A stretch of 64,000 nucleotides of DNA from the NCBI GenBank assembly GCA_018340375.1, contig JAFFJZ010000082.1:372001-436000 (forward strand), written 5' to 3'. The position numbers were made by a program, and so were the translations under genes. The stretch's first letter is position 1. Every line of letters starts with the position of its first letter. Below, one piece after another: positions 11,040 to 23,052 of the stretch. The notes under the pieces are model-generated. The model ran no database searches. It saw nothing but the letters and a program-made list of their open reading frames with translations, and was not told where the DNA came from. The stretch comes from Gonatopus flavifemur (taxonomy: Eukaryota > Arthropoda > Insecta > Hymenoptera > Dryinidae).

Positions 11040-12275
11040 TTATCCAAATTCGTCGTCAACACCATCTTCTGCTCCCCCTGAATCCACACCTCCACCATTC
11101 ATCATCACTTCTTCCGTATAATCCACCAAAAGCTCTTTTGCTTCATTCACCATAGGCTGCTTCTTTCTTCCCTGTGGCTGTTTCCTCAAGCTCACAATGT
11201 ACGGATCCGAACTGATCAAAAGAGAATGCATCACGTCCTCATTCGTCGATACGCTATTACATTTTCTCGAATTCCTATCCCGGAATCTCTTGAAATCTTT
11301 ATTTCTGGATTCTTGAGCTTCTTCAGATAGAAGGCCAATGGGAATCACGAAAGATCCAATGATCTTTGCACCATGGATCAGGATTTTATGCCATGATGCT
11401 GGCATGTAGTACCACCCATATATTTGCACGTATCTGTGGGCTACACCCTTACAATATTCATCAAATTTCGCAATGTCGATTTCTTCACCGGAAGCCATAA
11501 CTTGCAGAATCACATAAAATGATTTCAACAATTCTTCATCAAATTCCGTGATTTTAGATACGATCGAATAATTCCGGAAGAACGTTCGGGCAGTATTCCC
11601 ATCATTCGTGGTACCTGTTCCTTGTTTAGGAACATCAACCAAGAGACCTAATTCATCTCTCATTTCCCTTTGAATCCGTTTTTTTGTTCCTTTAATTATG
11701 GATTTCTCATCTTCCGTTCTGCATATTCATTTTTTTATTTTCAATTTATAAGAGATGTGCAGCACGACTTCCATCAGCCTAATTCAAGCATGAAGCGTAG
11801 ATAATCCATATTGGAATGGAAGGACATTTTCATTCTTAGTTTCCACGAGTGAAAGATTGTTCATGTCCTTTGGAGAACAACCGCAAATCGTGCATACACT
11901 GGCGGATGTTGTTCGGGGTATCGCCTGGCACACCTTCCCATCCAACATTGTACAGATCATATCATACTTCACTGTATATACAATTTCCCCAACCCCAATC
12001 TCGTCACTCACGAGTGTTTTTATTTCCCTCTGTACAAACTCAATACTATTCACAATCTTTTCATGAGTTTCTTTTTCAAAAGAAAAACTCATAGGCCTGC
12101 AATATCTCGTTGATGAAGGGGCAGGATTTTGCCACAGAACCATTCCCGATGCGGTTTGCAAAAACAGGGGCACAGTTGACATCATAAACACACTCTCATC
12201 GGACATTGTACTAGAATTATCAAACTTTTGTTTATATGTGTTCATCCCAGCTGTCCCGTCACACCCCCATTTCAA
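11040..12275 (-). pseudogene. RAG1/Transib-like protein, C-terminal portion (broken)
   Basis: A single minus-strand frame from about 12275 to the stop at 11040 is interrupted by two TGA codons (11784-11786, and about 75 nt further on), both where a Trp is expected. Motifs in order: KWGCDGTAG (candidate first Asp), LWQNPAPSSTRYCRP, a CTICGC Cys knuckle, LSTLHA followed by the first stop, TNDGNTARTFF, HKILIHGAK and SEEAQESRNKDFKRFRDRN. The last block aligns by eye with the final catalytic Glu block of RAG1/Transib, and TNDGN with the RAG1 NGN block. At the second catalytic acid the aligned position is the lost Trp, not Asp. The N-terminus is missing: upstream of KWGCDG the frame runs into the 163-bp array. 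It sits at the centre of the giant palindrome. Confidence 0.65.
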
Positions 12276-12432
12276 TGTTTGGTAGCTATAGGGTCTCAAA
12301 GAACGAAAAATCATATCCCCAATAGTTGAAAAAATCAAAGTGAATTCCCCCTGACTAGGGCAACTCTCCTATCAAGAAAGTATGGTCCAGGGGACTTATC
12401 TCAAGATTCACTATCAGTTTCATCGTTCGTGC
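12276..12432 (-). repeat. 163-bp array, right arm, part 1 (before the hAT insertion)
   Basis: The array resumes here in inverted orientation (GTAGCTATAGGGTCTCAAAG, TATCAAGAAAGTATGGTCCA). It pairs with about 10560-10735 of the left arm and is cut at 12432 by the hAT element. It continues at 23411. Confidence 0.85.
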
Positions 12433-12449
12433 CAGAGCTGCGGAGTCAA

Positions 12450-14306
12450 AGCTTTCACACAGCCGACTCCGACTCTGACTCCGGACCACTTAAAATTTCC
12501 GACTCCGGCTCTAGTGTTTATTCCTATGCATAAAAATTTCAAAAGAACCAAACTTGGACATAAGATAGACATCATTCGTTGTCGAGGTTTTTCGATTTGT
12601 GTTTCAATATTTTATTTATTGATATATTATTCAAGTTCGATTCGCTAAATATGTCGAGGCTAGAATGCAAACAACTAACAGACTTCCAAGTCGTAACTAA
12701 TTGTAATGTTCTATTACAAAATTGTATGCATGAATTATTTCTCCCATCAACATTGTTCGACAGATATAAATATTCCAAATGTTAGGAAAAAACTTCGTCA
12801 ACAACTTCCGACAAACAATTTCCTCTAAAACTTTCTTTCATGAACCGTTGATCTGATGCGGTACATAAATTTGTATGTTTTTATAAGCAACAGCTTATTG
12901 AACAATTAGAACCAACAGGGTGGATGAAAAAGCATGTTTCTTGATTATTTCAAAATAAAATAAACACAAGAATCAATAAATGAAAAATATTTTGTTTCTG
13001 AATGTTTTCATTATTCACTGTAAAAAATAAATGTGGGATATTTAACCAAAAATATTCCACCATGAATAGGGAACTTGACATCTTGATTTGGTAGAGTTTG
13101 CCCTTACTTTTTGAAGGATTCAACACCCAAGAAACAGAATAGTTCCTCAAAATGGAGGAAAAATCCCCTATTTTTTATGGAAAAATAATTCTCCCACGAC
13201 CAGGGGATGGAATCCGCCATTAAAGTGAGGATTAACTCCCCATATTTCCTCTAGTGTTTGTAAATCTGTCACATTTCTGACAACATCAGTGAATCAACAC
13301 AATCTGCGAATGATTCTCAAACAACTCCAAAACGATTCCCGTTCTGGTAATAAGAATAAGTGCAATATAAATCTATTAAGCAAACTAGCGTGGAGTGATA
13401 GCAAGATTCGTTGGAAACGAGCAGTATGGAGCTTTTTGAATAATTAGGTAATAATTGAGGACTTATCTTTCATTTGAAACTTTCGTATTCATTGCAATAC
13501 TGTTGTAGTACAACTTTTACACTATCTGGCATACATCAATCGAAACAAAATTTTGCATAAGAAATTTGGAATTCATTTGGAACATGAATAACAATCTATG
13601 AAAAATTTCAAATGATGAAATAGTCGATTGAGAATTCGTCCTCAAGAATAGAATGGCTTCTATCAAATCATTTTTCAGAGAAGCGCGTTCAAATAACAAT
13701 TTCTTAGATTCGAAAAATGCTTTTTTCTGTGTATATAATGTAATGAATTTGTTTGAAGGCATAATAAGATCAACTACATACATGATATTTCTTACTATTT
13801 ATTATAGCTATTCCTATTTGTATTATGCATGTAATGAAAACTTCTCTCAGTGTAAAAGAGGGGAGTGGATTGCAAACTTGTAATACTGATAAAAAGAGAG
13901 ATAAATCCCACACAGCAAATCAGTTCAGAAAGAGTGCAAAGAGAATTCAATTTGAATTCTTGAGAATTCTTTTTCTACTCCTATGCCGTATACCTATATG
14001 GGATTTCAGTGCTGCAACGACCTTAGCTCTCCCTGCAGAAACGAAATCATTCAGAATGATTGATAGTGCAAATCTCTGATGAAAAATGATTCGAACTTAT
14101 TCAGAATCATTTGAGTCTGAAATGAGGAATGTACTAATTAGAAATTTGTACATTTCTCATTGAAAAAATTTAATTTTGATAAGAATCAATTGATTGATCT
14201 TTGGATGATCTCAGTTTTACGGGGACGTTACATTCCCACTTAGAGATGTTCTATGACTCTATCTCTCCATTCTCATGCCTGTATATTCCCATTGATATGA
14301 AGAATC
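12450..14306. other. hAT interior without recognisable gene
   Basis: 1.9 kb of AT-rich sequence between the left hAT end and the foldback element. The open frames (12382-12648, 12572-12785, 13517-13783 and others) are under 90 codons and show no recognisable motif. CATATTGG or array repeats are absent here. Confidence 0.6.
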
Positions 14307-16672
14307 GAGGGTCTGGATGCAATAACCGGGCGAGCGCTCGAACTCGTTTCAGGTCTGACACAGGAGACCAGCAGAACCCGAAAAAAAAAATTCGTCAAAA
14401 TGAAAAATAAAAAATATAGCCTGTTAGAACTCATTAAGACACACGTTTTCCCCATAAAAAAAATCTTTTCTATCATCAATAGTTTGTGAGATAAAAATTG
14501 AAAATTGAAGAGTTTCCGTTTCCTCAAAATCAATATAATTCAAAATATATATTGCGATTACTCGGCGAGAAGTCATGGGAATGACTTGGAATTTAGTATA
14601 CGCCTTCATCATTGATCCCCAAGGACAACTAGTGAGTGAAAGTTGTCAAAATATTCCATCATTCAATGAATATTTAATAATAAACAAATGCTTTCGAGAA
14701 CACGCGCTTGCTAGGTTCCACGGAAAAAAGTTTTCCTGAAATTTTCAGATCAATCGAGTGAAAAATCTGGGAGTTATTGAACAATGTTTACGGTGCCGCG
14801 GCTCGCTTACCGTCACGGCATTGCTATGAGAGCCTGGATGCAATAACCGGGCGAGCACTCGAACTGAGGTGAAAGTATTGTCCAAGCTGTGGGGAAAATA
14901 CTGGGAGATAGGTCTTCGAAAATCAATTCAAGTCTCTTGTTATGATTTTTTCATATGATCGATAGTTTTTTAGAGAAAAAAATAAAAATTACCTATTGTT
15001 TTAGAACAAAAATCAATGTTTTTCAACATTGAACTCGTTTTGACTCTGTCATTTTCCAACGTATCAGGATGAATCTCACGTATTCTGATTCGTAAGACTT
15101 CCCCGAAGTTAACAATGTCGAAAAGATTTGTAAAAATTAATAACAAATTCATAAATTTTGGATTCGAAGTGAAAACGACCTTTTGCATGATTTGCATTGA
15201 GAAACCGTGCAATGCTTTGCATCAAACGTTATAAACAATTCAATTGTTCATAGCGTTTTGATTGGCAAACTGTTCACTTTGGAAAAAAATCGTCTTGACA
15301 AAAAGGGTTTCTCATCTTGTGAAAGATAAGTTTTGTACACATGTTTGTTACGTGCAAAAAAAAATGTTGGCTTATAGGAGAAATTGTTTCTTATTTTCTA
15401 ACAAATCAATTTTGTACAAACCAGTATCAGGATCATTTATTCAAACAATTATTATTTTTCTCATGTTATGTTTTTCAAAATTTGCTTGGTATAGATATTT
15501 TATTGATACATACATTTTTACATTCCTAATAAAATCTTATAAAATAGAATTTATAAAACAGACTTCATGAACAGATTCAATGAAATGTTTTGTAATGAAA
15601 TACATATCATGCATATTGAATTGTTCATAACGTTTAATGCAAAGCATTGCACGTTTTTTCAATGCAAATCATGCAAAACGTCGTTTTCACTTCGAATTAA
15701 AAATTTATGAATTTGTTATTAATTTTTACGAATCTTTTCGACATTGTCGACTTCAGGGAAGTTTGACGAATCAGAATACGTAAGATTCATCTTAATACGA
15801 GGTGTGTTCAAAAAGTAAGGTGACTTTTCAAATTTCGCGGGCAACGTACTTTCGATTATCGATTTTTTTGTTTTGTTAGTTGGCACACTCTTCCCGAACA
15901 TCTGTACCAAGTTTCAAGTGTATAGCATTTTTTGTTTGGTTGTGAGAGGCGTAAAGGTTATAAGTGTTTTGCGTGCTCGGCGATTTCTTGCTATCGAAAA
16001 ATATGGATCAAAGGATTCGCATCAAATTTTGTGTAAAAAATAAAATAAAGTGCTCCGGAACACTTAAAATGTTGACAGTAGCATACGGTGGAACTGTTCT
16101 GAGTAAAAAAAAATGTTTACAAGTGGTACAAACTCTTCCAAGATGGCCGGGAAGATGCCAATGACGAGCCTCGCTCTGGACGCCCAAGCACGTCAACAAC
16201 TGATGAAAACGTTCAAGCAGTGAAGAAAATTGTTTTGGAAAATCGTCGAATCACTATCAGAGAAGTTGCTGAGGATGTTGGTTTATCGCTTGGCTCGTGC
16301 CATGAAATTTTTTCTAACGTTTTGGGCATGAGACGTGTGTCAGCGAAGTTTGTTCCGAAATTGCTAAATTTTGACCAAAAGAACCGTCGCATGAGCATCG
16401 CTCAAGAACTGTTGAATGACGTCAACGACGACCCAGATTTACTCAAAAGGGTCATAACTGGTGACGAATCATGGGTATATGGTTATGATGTCGGAACCAA
16501 AGTCCAATCGTCCCAATAGAAGACCCCAGATGAGCCAAGACCGAAAAAAGCACGCCAAGTTCGATCAAATGTCAAAGTTTTGCTCACTGTTTTCTTCGAT
16601 TACCATGGCGTGGTGCATCAGAGGTTCTTACCATATGGTCGTACGGTCAATAAACAGTATTATCTTGAAGTT

Positions 16673-16997
16673 TTTGTCAGCAATCAAACCCGATTGCTGT
16701 CATGATATACGTTTTCGTCGCTTGGGAAAACCCAATGATAATAAGGTTCGCCCCTTATGTGTGACTTTCCCGTGTAGTCGTACGCCTTTGGATATCATCA
16801 GAGGGAAGTCTGCTTACGGGGGCCCTGTCAAAATCTCACTCGATCGGACTCCTCGGCAACGTGCACACTTAAGCAATCTTCGTGATCGTTTGAAAGACCT
16901 AAACGACCCGACAAAGACCATCAGATATCTCAATGGTGTACCGAAAATTGTTCCTCTACACAAAACCCGGAATCCATCATCGCAAAAAAACCTGTGA
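16673..16997 (+). pseudogene. LINE ORF1, C-terminal part
   Basis: The open frame contains DRTPRQRAHLSNLRDRLKDL and KTIRYLNGVPKIV, typical of the end of a jockey/CR1-type ORF1 (nucleic-acid-binding chaperone). Its 5' part is missing by truncation at the insertion point. It overlaps the start of ORF2 by a few bases. Confidence 0.65.
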
Positions 16998-19864
16998 CTC
17001 GCCCTTTAGTGTACTACCAAAACGTACGTGGCCTTCGTACCAAACTCAATGCACTTCGTTGTGCTGCGGCGGCTTCTGTCGATCATTACGACATTATCAT
17101 CTTCTCTGAAACTTGGTTGACTGATGGAATTTCATCCTCTGAAATCGGCTTGGATGGTTATACTATATATAGGAAGGACAGATCTTCACTTACTAGTCAT
17201 TGTGAGAGAGGGGGTGGAGTTTTGATAGCGGTGAAGAGTGTCATTCCTAGTTTTGAGCTGTTCTCTGTACATACAAACGTTGAGCATCTGTTCATTAAGG
17301 CAAGATTGGGAATCTCGGATGTGATTTTTGGAGCCGTCTATATCCCACCATCATCACCTGCGCATCTCTACGAAGATCACTGTAAGAGTGTGGAAGTTAT
17401 TCTGAGTGCCCATCAGGATCTTTCTTTTACCTTTACGGTGACTATAATTTACCGCATGCTTCCTGGCGTATGTCTTGCGCTGAATTATCGTGTGACTTAC
17501 GTCCTGGAGCATCTTGTAATGAAGTGCAATCAGTTCAGTTTATTTGTGAATATTTTAATTTTTCTAATTTAATCTTAAAAAGTGATATTTGTAATGCTTT
17601 CAGGGTCATGCTTGACCTGCTGTTCACAAATGATATTTCTCTAGTTACGAGGTTATCTACTGAATCTCTTCTAGCTTGTGATATTCATCATCCTCCTATT
17701 GTTTCTACGCTGAGTATGGATGTAGTTAAGTTTCTTCCTAGTAACAGTGTTTCTCGTTATAATTTCCGTTTAGGTGATTATACTGCTATTTGTAATTATT
17801 TTAATCAAATTCCTTGGGACTCACTACTTGAAGGTTTGTCTGTTGATGATGCGACTGAGTGCCTATATGAACATATGTACCATGCTATTGATTTGTATGT
17901 TCCTAAGTGTTATTATCGCGGATCTAATTATCCTAGGTGGTTTTCACCCCAGTTGATTGATCTAATACGAGCAAAGAAAGTGGCGCATCGTACGTATAAA
18001 ATCTCTAATTTGTTGCAAGATTACATTATTTTCTCCGATTTGCGTTCTCAATGTAAAAATCTAGTATATAAATGTTACAATGACTACGTTAGGTCAACTG
18101 AATTGCAGATCGCTGATAATGTAAAAGGCTTTTGGAACTTTGTCAACTCACACCGATCCGATAATGCTATTCCTAACAACATGTTTCTAGATGGCGTTTC
18201 AGTTAGTTCTGGGCGTGAAATTTCAGATCTGTTTGCTACTCACTTTGAATCTGTTTATGTTTATCCCAACGATCTGTTGCCTGATTTCGTATCTAATTTT
18301 CAATTGGATATTTCCGATCTTCATATTAACATTGGGGAAATATTTCTTGGGATCAATTCTCTAAGCATCAATAAAGGACCTGGGGATGACGGTATTCCTC
18401 CTTTATTCCTAAAATCTTGCAGCTATATATTATCACGACCCTTATGGCTAATCTTCAATGCTTCCTTATCTTCAGGTCATTTTCCATCTCGCTGGAAAAA
18501 TAGTCTGATTATACCGATTTTCAAGGCTGGCAGCAGATCTGATGTGAGAAACTATAGACCAATATCAATTATAAGCGTGATTCCAAAATTATTTGAATCT
18601 TTAGTAACTGATAAATTATCTCCTCTATGTTCTAGCATCTTCTCTGACATGCAACATGGCTTTGTGCCTGGTCGCTCAACAGGCACCAATTTGTCTATTT
18701 ATTGTAATTATGTTTCGAGGGTTCTGGATGATAACAGTCAAGTTGATACTGTTTATACGGATTTCACCAAAGCCTTCGACACTGTTGATCATAACGTTCT
18801 TTTATCTAAATTAAATCATCTTGGTTTACGTGGTAATATTCTTATTTGGATAAGGAGCTATTTGATGAATCGAACCCAAACTGTCAAAATTAAAAACTTT
18901 ACCTCAAGGACTATCAATGTTTGCTCAGGCGTTCCGCAAGGGTCGCATTTGGGACCACTGCTTTTTACACTTTTTATTAATGATATTGGCAACAACTTCA
19001 AATTTGCGAAGCATTTAATTTTGCGGATGATTTGAAATTGTTCATGAAAATTTCGTCATACGCTGATGCCATTGCTCTGCAGTCGGATTTGTATGAATTG
19101 GAATCATGGTGTTCCTTGAATAAATTGAAGCTGAATATAGTGAAATGTAAAGTTATGAGACTGTCGCGCAAATTGCAGCCCATTACCTTCTCTTATGAGT
19201 TGAGTGGCTCAAGCTTGGAGGTTGTGCAGAATATGCTCGATTTAGGTATTACGTTCGATTCCAAGCTTAATTTTACTTTTCACTATCATAATGTGGTGAA
19301 CACAGCTATGAAGCAGCTCGGTTTTTGAAGCGTATGTCTGCTGACTTCAAGGAGCCCTCAACATTGATAACGTTATACAATGCTCTCGTGAGACCTAACT
19401 TAGAATACGCGACTCACATTTGGTCTCCTCATCATGACAAATATTGTAAACTTATCGAGAGAGTTCAGCATAGATTTTACGATTTTTGGCTTTCAAAATC
19501 ATACCCCATGGCTATATCCTGCCATGATTATGGTCCGTTGATGGGGTTGTTCAACATGAACACTCTCGAAACTCGTAGAATGATCAATGATTTGGTATTC
19601 ATTTTCAAAATAATCAATGGTCAAATCAATTGCCCTGAACTTCTCTCTCTCTTAAATTTCAATGTACCCTCCAGGTCTCTTAGGAACCCATTACTTTTCA
19701 ATGTTCCTATGTTTAAGTCGCAATTCTTTTATACTGACCCAGTAAATCGAATTTGTTGTTTAGCAAATACTTATAGAGATGAGTTGGATTTCTTTTCTGG
19801 ATCAGTTTCAGTATTCAAGACTTCTGTCTCTAGAGCATGTTCTAGTAGGTGTGTGAGATTGTAA
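16994..19864 (+). pseudogene. LINE ORF2 (endonuclease + reverse transcriptase), frameshifted
   Basis: The coding region begins with VYYQNVRGLRTKLNALR (APE-type endonuclease N-terminus) and has FSETWLTDGI. A frameshift near 17440 breaks the GDYNLPHASW active-site block. The next frame (to 19035) covers the linker and RT: NYRPISIISVIPKLFE, FTKAFDTVDH (first RT Asp) and GVPQGSHLGPLLF. A second frameshift near 19015 falls just before FADDLKL (RT active site), and a third near 19325 precedes the thumb/C-terminal region KEPSTLITLYNALVRPNLEY. The protein ends at 19864. Three frameshifts make it inactive. Subfamily (jockey versus CR1/L2-like) is uncertain. Confidence 0.9.
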
Positions 19865-20041
19865 TATTCTTATACTCGTTATTTATCCTGTACAGGATGT
19901 TATATTTTGTACTATGTCTTTTTGTAATCCGTCTGTTCACTTTATATGATTTCTTTTTTTTTTTATTTTTATTTTATCTGTTAAATTTTCACTGTATTGT
20001 ATCAATAATTTGGTCACTAAAGGGCGTTATTGCCCGTTGAA

Positions 20042-20072
<31 letters not shown>

Positions 20073-20495
20073 GTTATGCGCCGTTTGCGAGAAGCAATAC
20101 GAAGAAAACGTCCAGAATTGTGGAAAAATAATTCATGGCTTTTGCATCACGATAATGCCCCTGCTCACTCATCTTTGCTTGTGAGAGATTTTTTGGCCAA
20201 AAACAACACCACAATCATGCCTCAGCCACCATATTCACCGGATTTGGCCCCATGTGACTTTTTCTTGTTCCCAAAACTAAAGAGACCTATGAAAGGACGG
20301 AGATTTGCAACGATTGAAGAGATAAAGACTGCATCGCTGGAAGAGCTCAAGGCTATACCGAAAAGTCCTTATGAGAAGTGCTTTGAGGATTGGAAAAACC
20401 GTTGGCATAAGTGTATTGTATCTGAGGGGGATTACTTTGAAGGGGACAACATAAATATTGATACATAAATAAATATTTTTTCTTAAAAATACAAA

Positions 20496-21666
20496 CCCAA
20501 CTAACATTCCAATTCTTGAAGATATCTAAAAGAATACTTAATTGAGAGATCTTTAAGAACTTTCTTGAAGAGTTCTTAAAGATATCTCTTAGAAGTGTTG
20601 GAAAGACATCTTGTAAAAGATTTCTAAAAGATGTCTTGATTCAGAGGTCTTCAAGAACGTTATTGAAGAGTTCTTGAAGATATCTTTTAGAAGTCTTGAG
20701 GAGATTTCGGAAAGATGTCTTGATTAAGACACGTTTAAGAAGATAAATTTTTCAGCAGCTTTGAGGTTATATGAGCACATGATCATGAATAACACAGAAT
20801 AAAACTTTGAATGTACCTGTTATTACAATCGTATTGCAAATGAGGTGATCCCATATCCATGAATTAAAAGCTTGAATCAATCATTGAGATATCAAGAAAT
20901 TTGAAAGTTTGTAAAAAGTACGATTTTGTCGCCTTATGACGTGCACAATAAAATTACCGAATATCCACTTCACAACAATTCGTCAGAAATACTTTAGGAA
21001 GAATCTGCGGTATTCACGAAATATTAACGACTACTAGAACACAGAATTGATTTCTAAATATGTTTCACTAAATTTATTCATCTTTCCTATTTGTAATTAC
21101 ATTCAACTCTTTTGATATTTATTCATGTGATAACAGTTTGTTCAAAAGATCATTTTCACTTTGAAACTGGACACCGCTGACATATTTCATTATGTCATAT
21201 TGCCAATTATGGGCGTCTCTACCATGTTGTACGTATAGCTCAAGTGACTGAGGCGTAAATATATCGTCAAGTGAATGGGTTCGATTCCCGTAACAACAAG
21301 GGTCGAAATCAGGTAAACTTTATCGGAACGCGAGAGCAGTTGAAGAAACAGGAGGGAAAGGAAAAAGAAAAGGTTAAGAATTTTTTTTGTGAACAAATTC
21401 AAGAGTCTTCCAAGACGTTTTTATGAATTCTCCAAGACATCTTTAAGAACTCTTCAAGACATCTTTAAGAACTCTTCAAAACATCTTTAAGAACTCTTCA
21501 AGACATCTTTAAGAACTCTTCAAGATATCTTTTCGAATTCTATACGTGTTTCATAAGACATCTTTTAGGATTCGTTTCGGTATCTTTTAGAATGTTTTTT
21601 AAGACTTCTTACAAACGCATTGAGACTTCTTAAAGATATCTTTAAGATGCCTGAATGTTAGTTGGG
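20496..21666. mobile_element. MITE with tandem ~21-nt subterminal repeats
   Basis: The ends CCCAACTAACATTC (20496) and GAATGTTAGTTGGG (to 21666) are perfect complements. Both sides are filled with AAGA-rich degenerate repeats: TCTTGAAGAGTTCTTAAAGA at 20560-20700, and tandem AGACATCTTTAAGAACTCTT at about 21430-21530. The two sides lie in opposite orientation. The interior holds a tRNA-like segment and no gene. No clear target duplication is seen. Confidence 0.75.
21222..21300 (+). ncRNA. tRNA-like / SINE head with A and B boxes
   Basis: TAGCTCAAGTGACTGAGGCG (A-box-like) and GGTTCGATTCC (B-box) are spaced about as in a tRNA, but no full cloverleaf can be drawn. It resembles the minus-strand segment at 30225-30320. 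It is probably the tRNA-derived head of a SINE or a pol III pseudogene. Confidence 0.4.
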
Positions 21667-22810
21667 AAGTCACCTTACTTTTTGAACACACCTCGTACGT
21701 TGGAAGATGACAGAGTCAGAACGAGTTCAATGTTGAAAAACATTGATTTTTGTTCTAAAACAGTAGGTTATTTTTATTTTTTCTTCTCAAAAACTATCGA
21801 TCATAGGAAAAAATCATAACAAGAGACTTGAATTGATTTTCCAAGACCTATCTCCCAGTATTTTTCCCACAGCTTGGACAATACTTTCACCTCAGTTCGA
21901 GTGCTCGCCCGGTTATTGCATCCAGGCTCTCATAGCATTGCCGTGACGGTAAGCGAGCCGCGGCACCATAAACATTGTTTAATAACTTCCAGATTTTTCA
22001 CTCGATTGATCTGAAAATTTCAGGAAAACTTCTTCGAACATCGATGAACAACTTTGTCGCTTTGAGTTTTCTCAAATCGAAAATTCCCTCGACACTTTTT
22101 TCCGTGGAACTTAGCAAGCGCGTGTTCTCGAAAGCATTTGTTCATTATTGAATATTCATTGAATGATGAAATATTTTGACAACTTTCACTCACTAGTTGT
22201 CCTTCGGGATCAATGATAAAGGCGTATACTAAATTTCAAGTCATTCCCATGACTTCTCGCCGAGTGTTCGCAATATATAATTTGAATTGTATTGATTTTG
22301 AGGAAATGAAAACTCTTCAATTTCCAATTTTTATCTCACAAACTATTGATGATAGAAAAGATTTTTCTATGGGGAAAACGTGTGTCTTAATGAGTTCTAA
22401 CAGGCTATATTTTTTATTTTTCATTTTGATGGATTTTTTTTTCTCGTTCTGCTGATCTCCCGTGTCAGACCTGAAACGAGTTCGAGCGTTCGCCCGGTTA
22501 TCGCATCCAGACCCTCAATTATAGCACCTTCTTACCGAACAGATCATGAAAACAAACACATCAATTCCTACTCTCATTTCTTGATTTATCTTATTTATGT
22601 TAACAGAGAATTCTATGCATTTGATTTCGAAACATTACACTTTGAACTTCGAATCAACGTGTGGGAATACATTGTCCATAAATTCACATATGGATTTCTC
22701 GTTTGTGTTGAAGGAAAATTGAAAAAATTTTTTGCATGCAAATTTCATCTCCCAACTGATGCACCTGAGATCCATAAGAGTGCATTATGGAACCACTGTT
22801 GGAATCTATT

Positions 22811-23052
22811 ACACTAAGAAAAAAATTAGCTTAATCAAAAAAACATATTTTTTTGATCTAAGAATATATTTTTTTTCTTATCTCAAGAAAATGTGTACTT
22901 GGAGTAAGAAAATTTTGTCTATATCACACTGTATAGTTTCAAACTGAGTAATTTCTTCTTTCGAAGAAAGTTTTCTTGAATCAAGAAAATATCGGATCGG
23001 ACTCGGTCAGAACAATATTTTCTTAATTTAAGATTTTATTTCTCTCAATGTA
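22811..23052. mobile_element. Small MITE (~240 bp)
   Basis: Left TTACACTAAGAAAAAAATTA and the complement of the right, TTACATTGAGAGAAATAAAA, are imperfect inverted ends. The interior is A/T-rich with repeated TCAAGAAAAT-like words. It lies in the right part of the hAT element. Confidence 0.5.

Larger units (their letters stand above)
16673..20070 (+). mobile_element. Jockey/CR1-like LINE inserted in the mariner
   Basis: The LINE is bounded by a 5-bp duplication AAGTT (16668-16672 and 20071-20075) and ends in an (AATA)n tail (about 20038-20070). It contains the end of an ORF1 and a full-length but broken ORF2. Removing it would place the two halves of the mariner transposase side by side. The start at 16673 inside ORF1 indicates 5' truncation, as is usual for LINEs. 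Confidence 0.92.
16003..20468 (+). pseudogene. Mariner transposase, split by a LINE insertion
   Basis: The N-terminal part starts MDQRIRIKFCVKNKIK (ATG at 16003) and continues in another frame after a frameshift in the A-run near 16107. The helix-turn-helix region reads TIREVAEDVGLSLGSC. The first catalytic Asp is in VITGDESWVYGYD. A stop (TAG, 16517-16519) falls where the family has Trp. The frame then runs to about 16672, is interrupted by the LINE, and resumes at 20071 (MRRLREAIRRKRPELW). The second Asp is in LHHDNAPAHSS and the third in SPDLAPCDFF, 34 residues between them. The protein ends GDNINIDT at 20468. Dead through a frameshift, a stop and the 3.4-kb insertion. Confidence 0.9.
15798..21695 (+). 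mobile_element. Mariner element (DD34D) with nested LINE and MITE
   Basis: The TIRs CGAGGTGTGTTCAAAAAGTA at 15798 and the complement ending at 21695 are flanked by TA at 15796-15797 and 21696-21697. The transposase is split by a LINE (16673-20070), and the 3' flank by a MITE (20496-21666). Without these the mariner is about 1.3 kb, the usual size. It inserted into the right arm of the foldback element: the CCAACGTA sequence is interrupted exactly at the TA. Confidence 0.92.
14307..22516. mobile_element. Foldback element with double ends, split by a mariner
   Basis: The ends GAGGGTCTGGATGCAATAAC (14307) and complement (to 22516) open long inverted arms. A second copy of the end motif (CTGGATGCAATAACCGGGCG) lies ~525 bp inside each arm, near 14832 and 21910. 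Inside it, arms 14831-15260 pair with 15590-15795 plus 21698-21915, around a loop at 15261-15589. The inner arms share GTATTGTCCAAGC, ATAGGTCTT, AAAATCAATGTTTTTCAACA and CCAACGTATC with the arms of the 35268-39994 transposon, so this looks like a non-autonomous relative. No coding region of its own is visible. Confidence 0.75.

Noticed and set aside
20041..20070. ATAA repeat as a CRISPR- or microsatellite-type feature
   Set aside because: It is the 3' tail of the LINE, directly before the AAGTT target duplication. No CRISPR array is present anywhere in the window.
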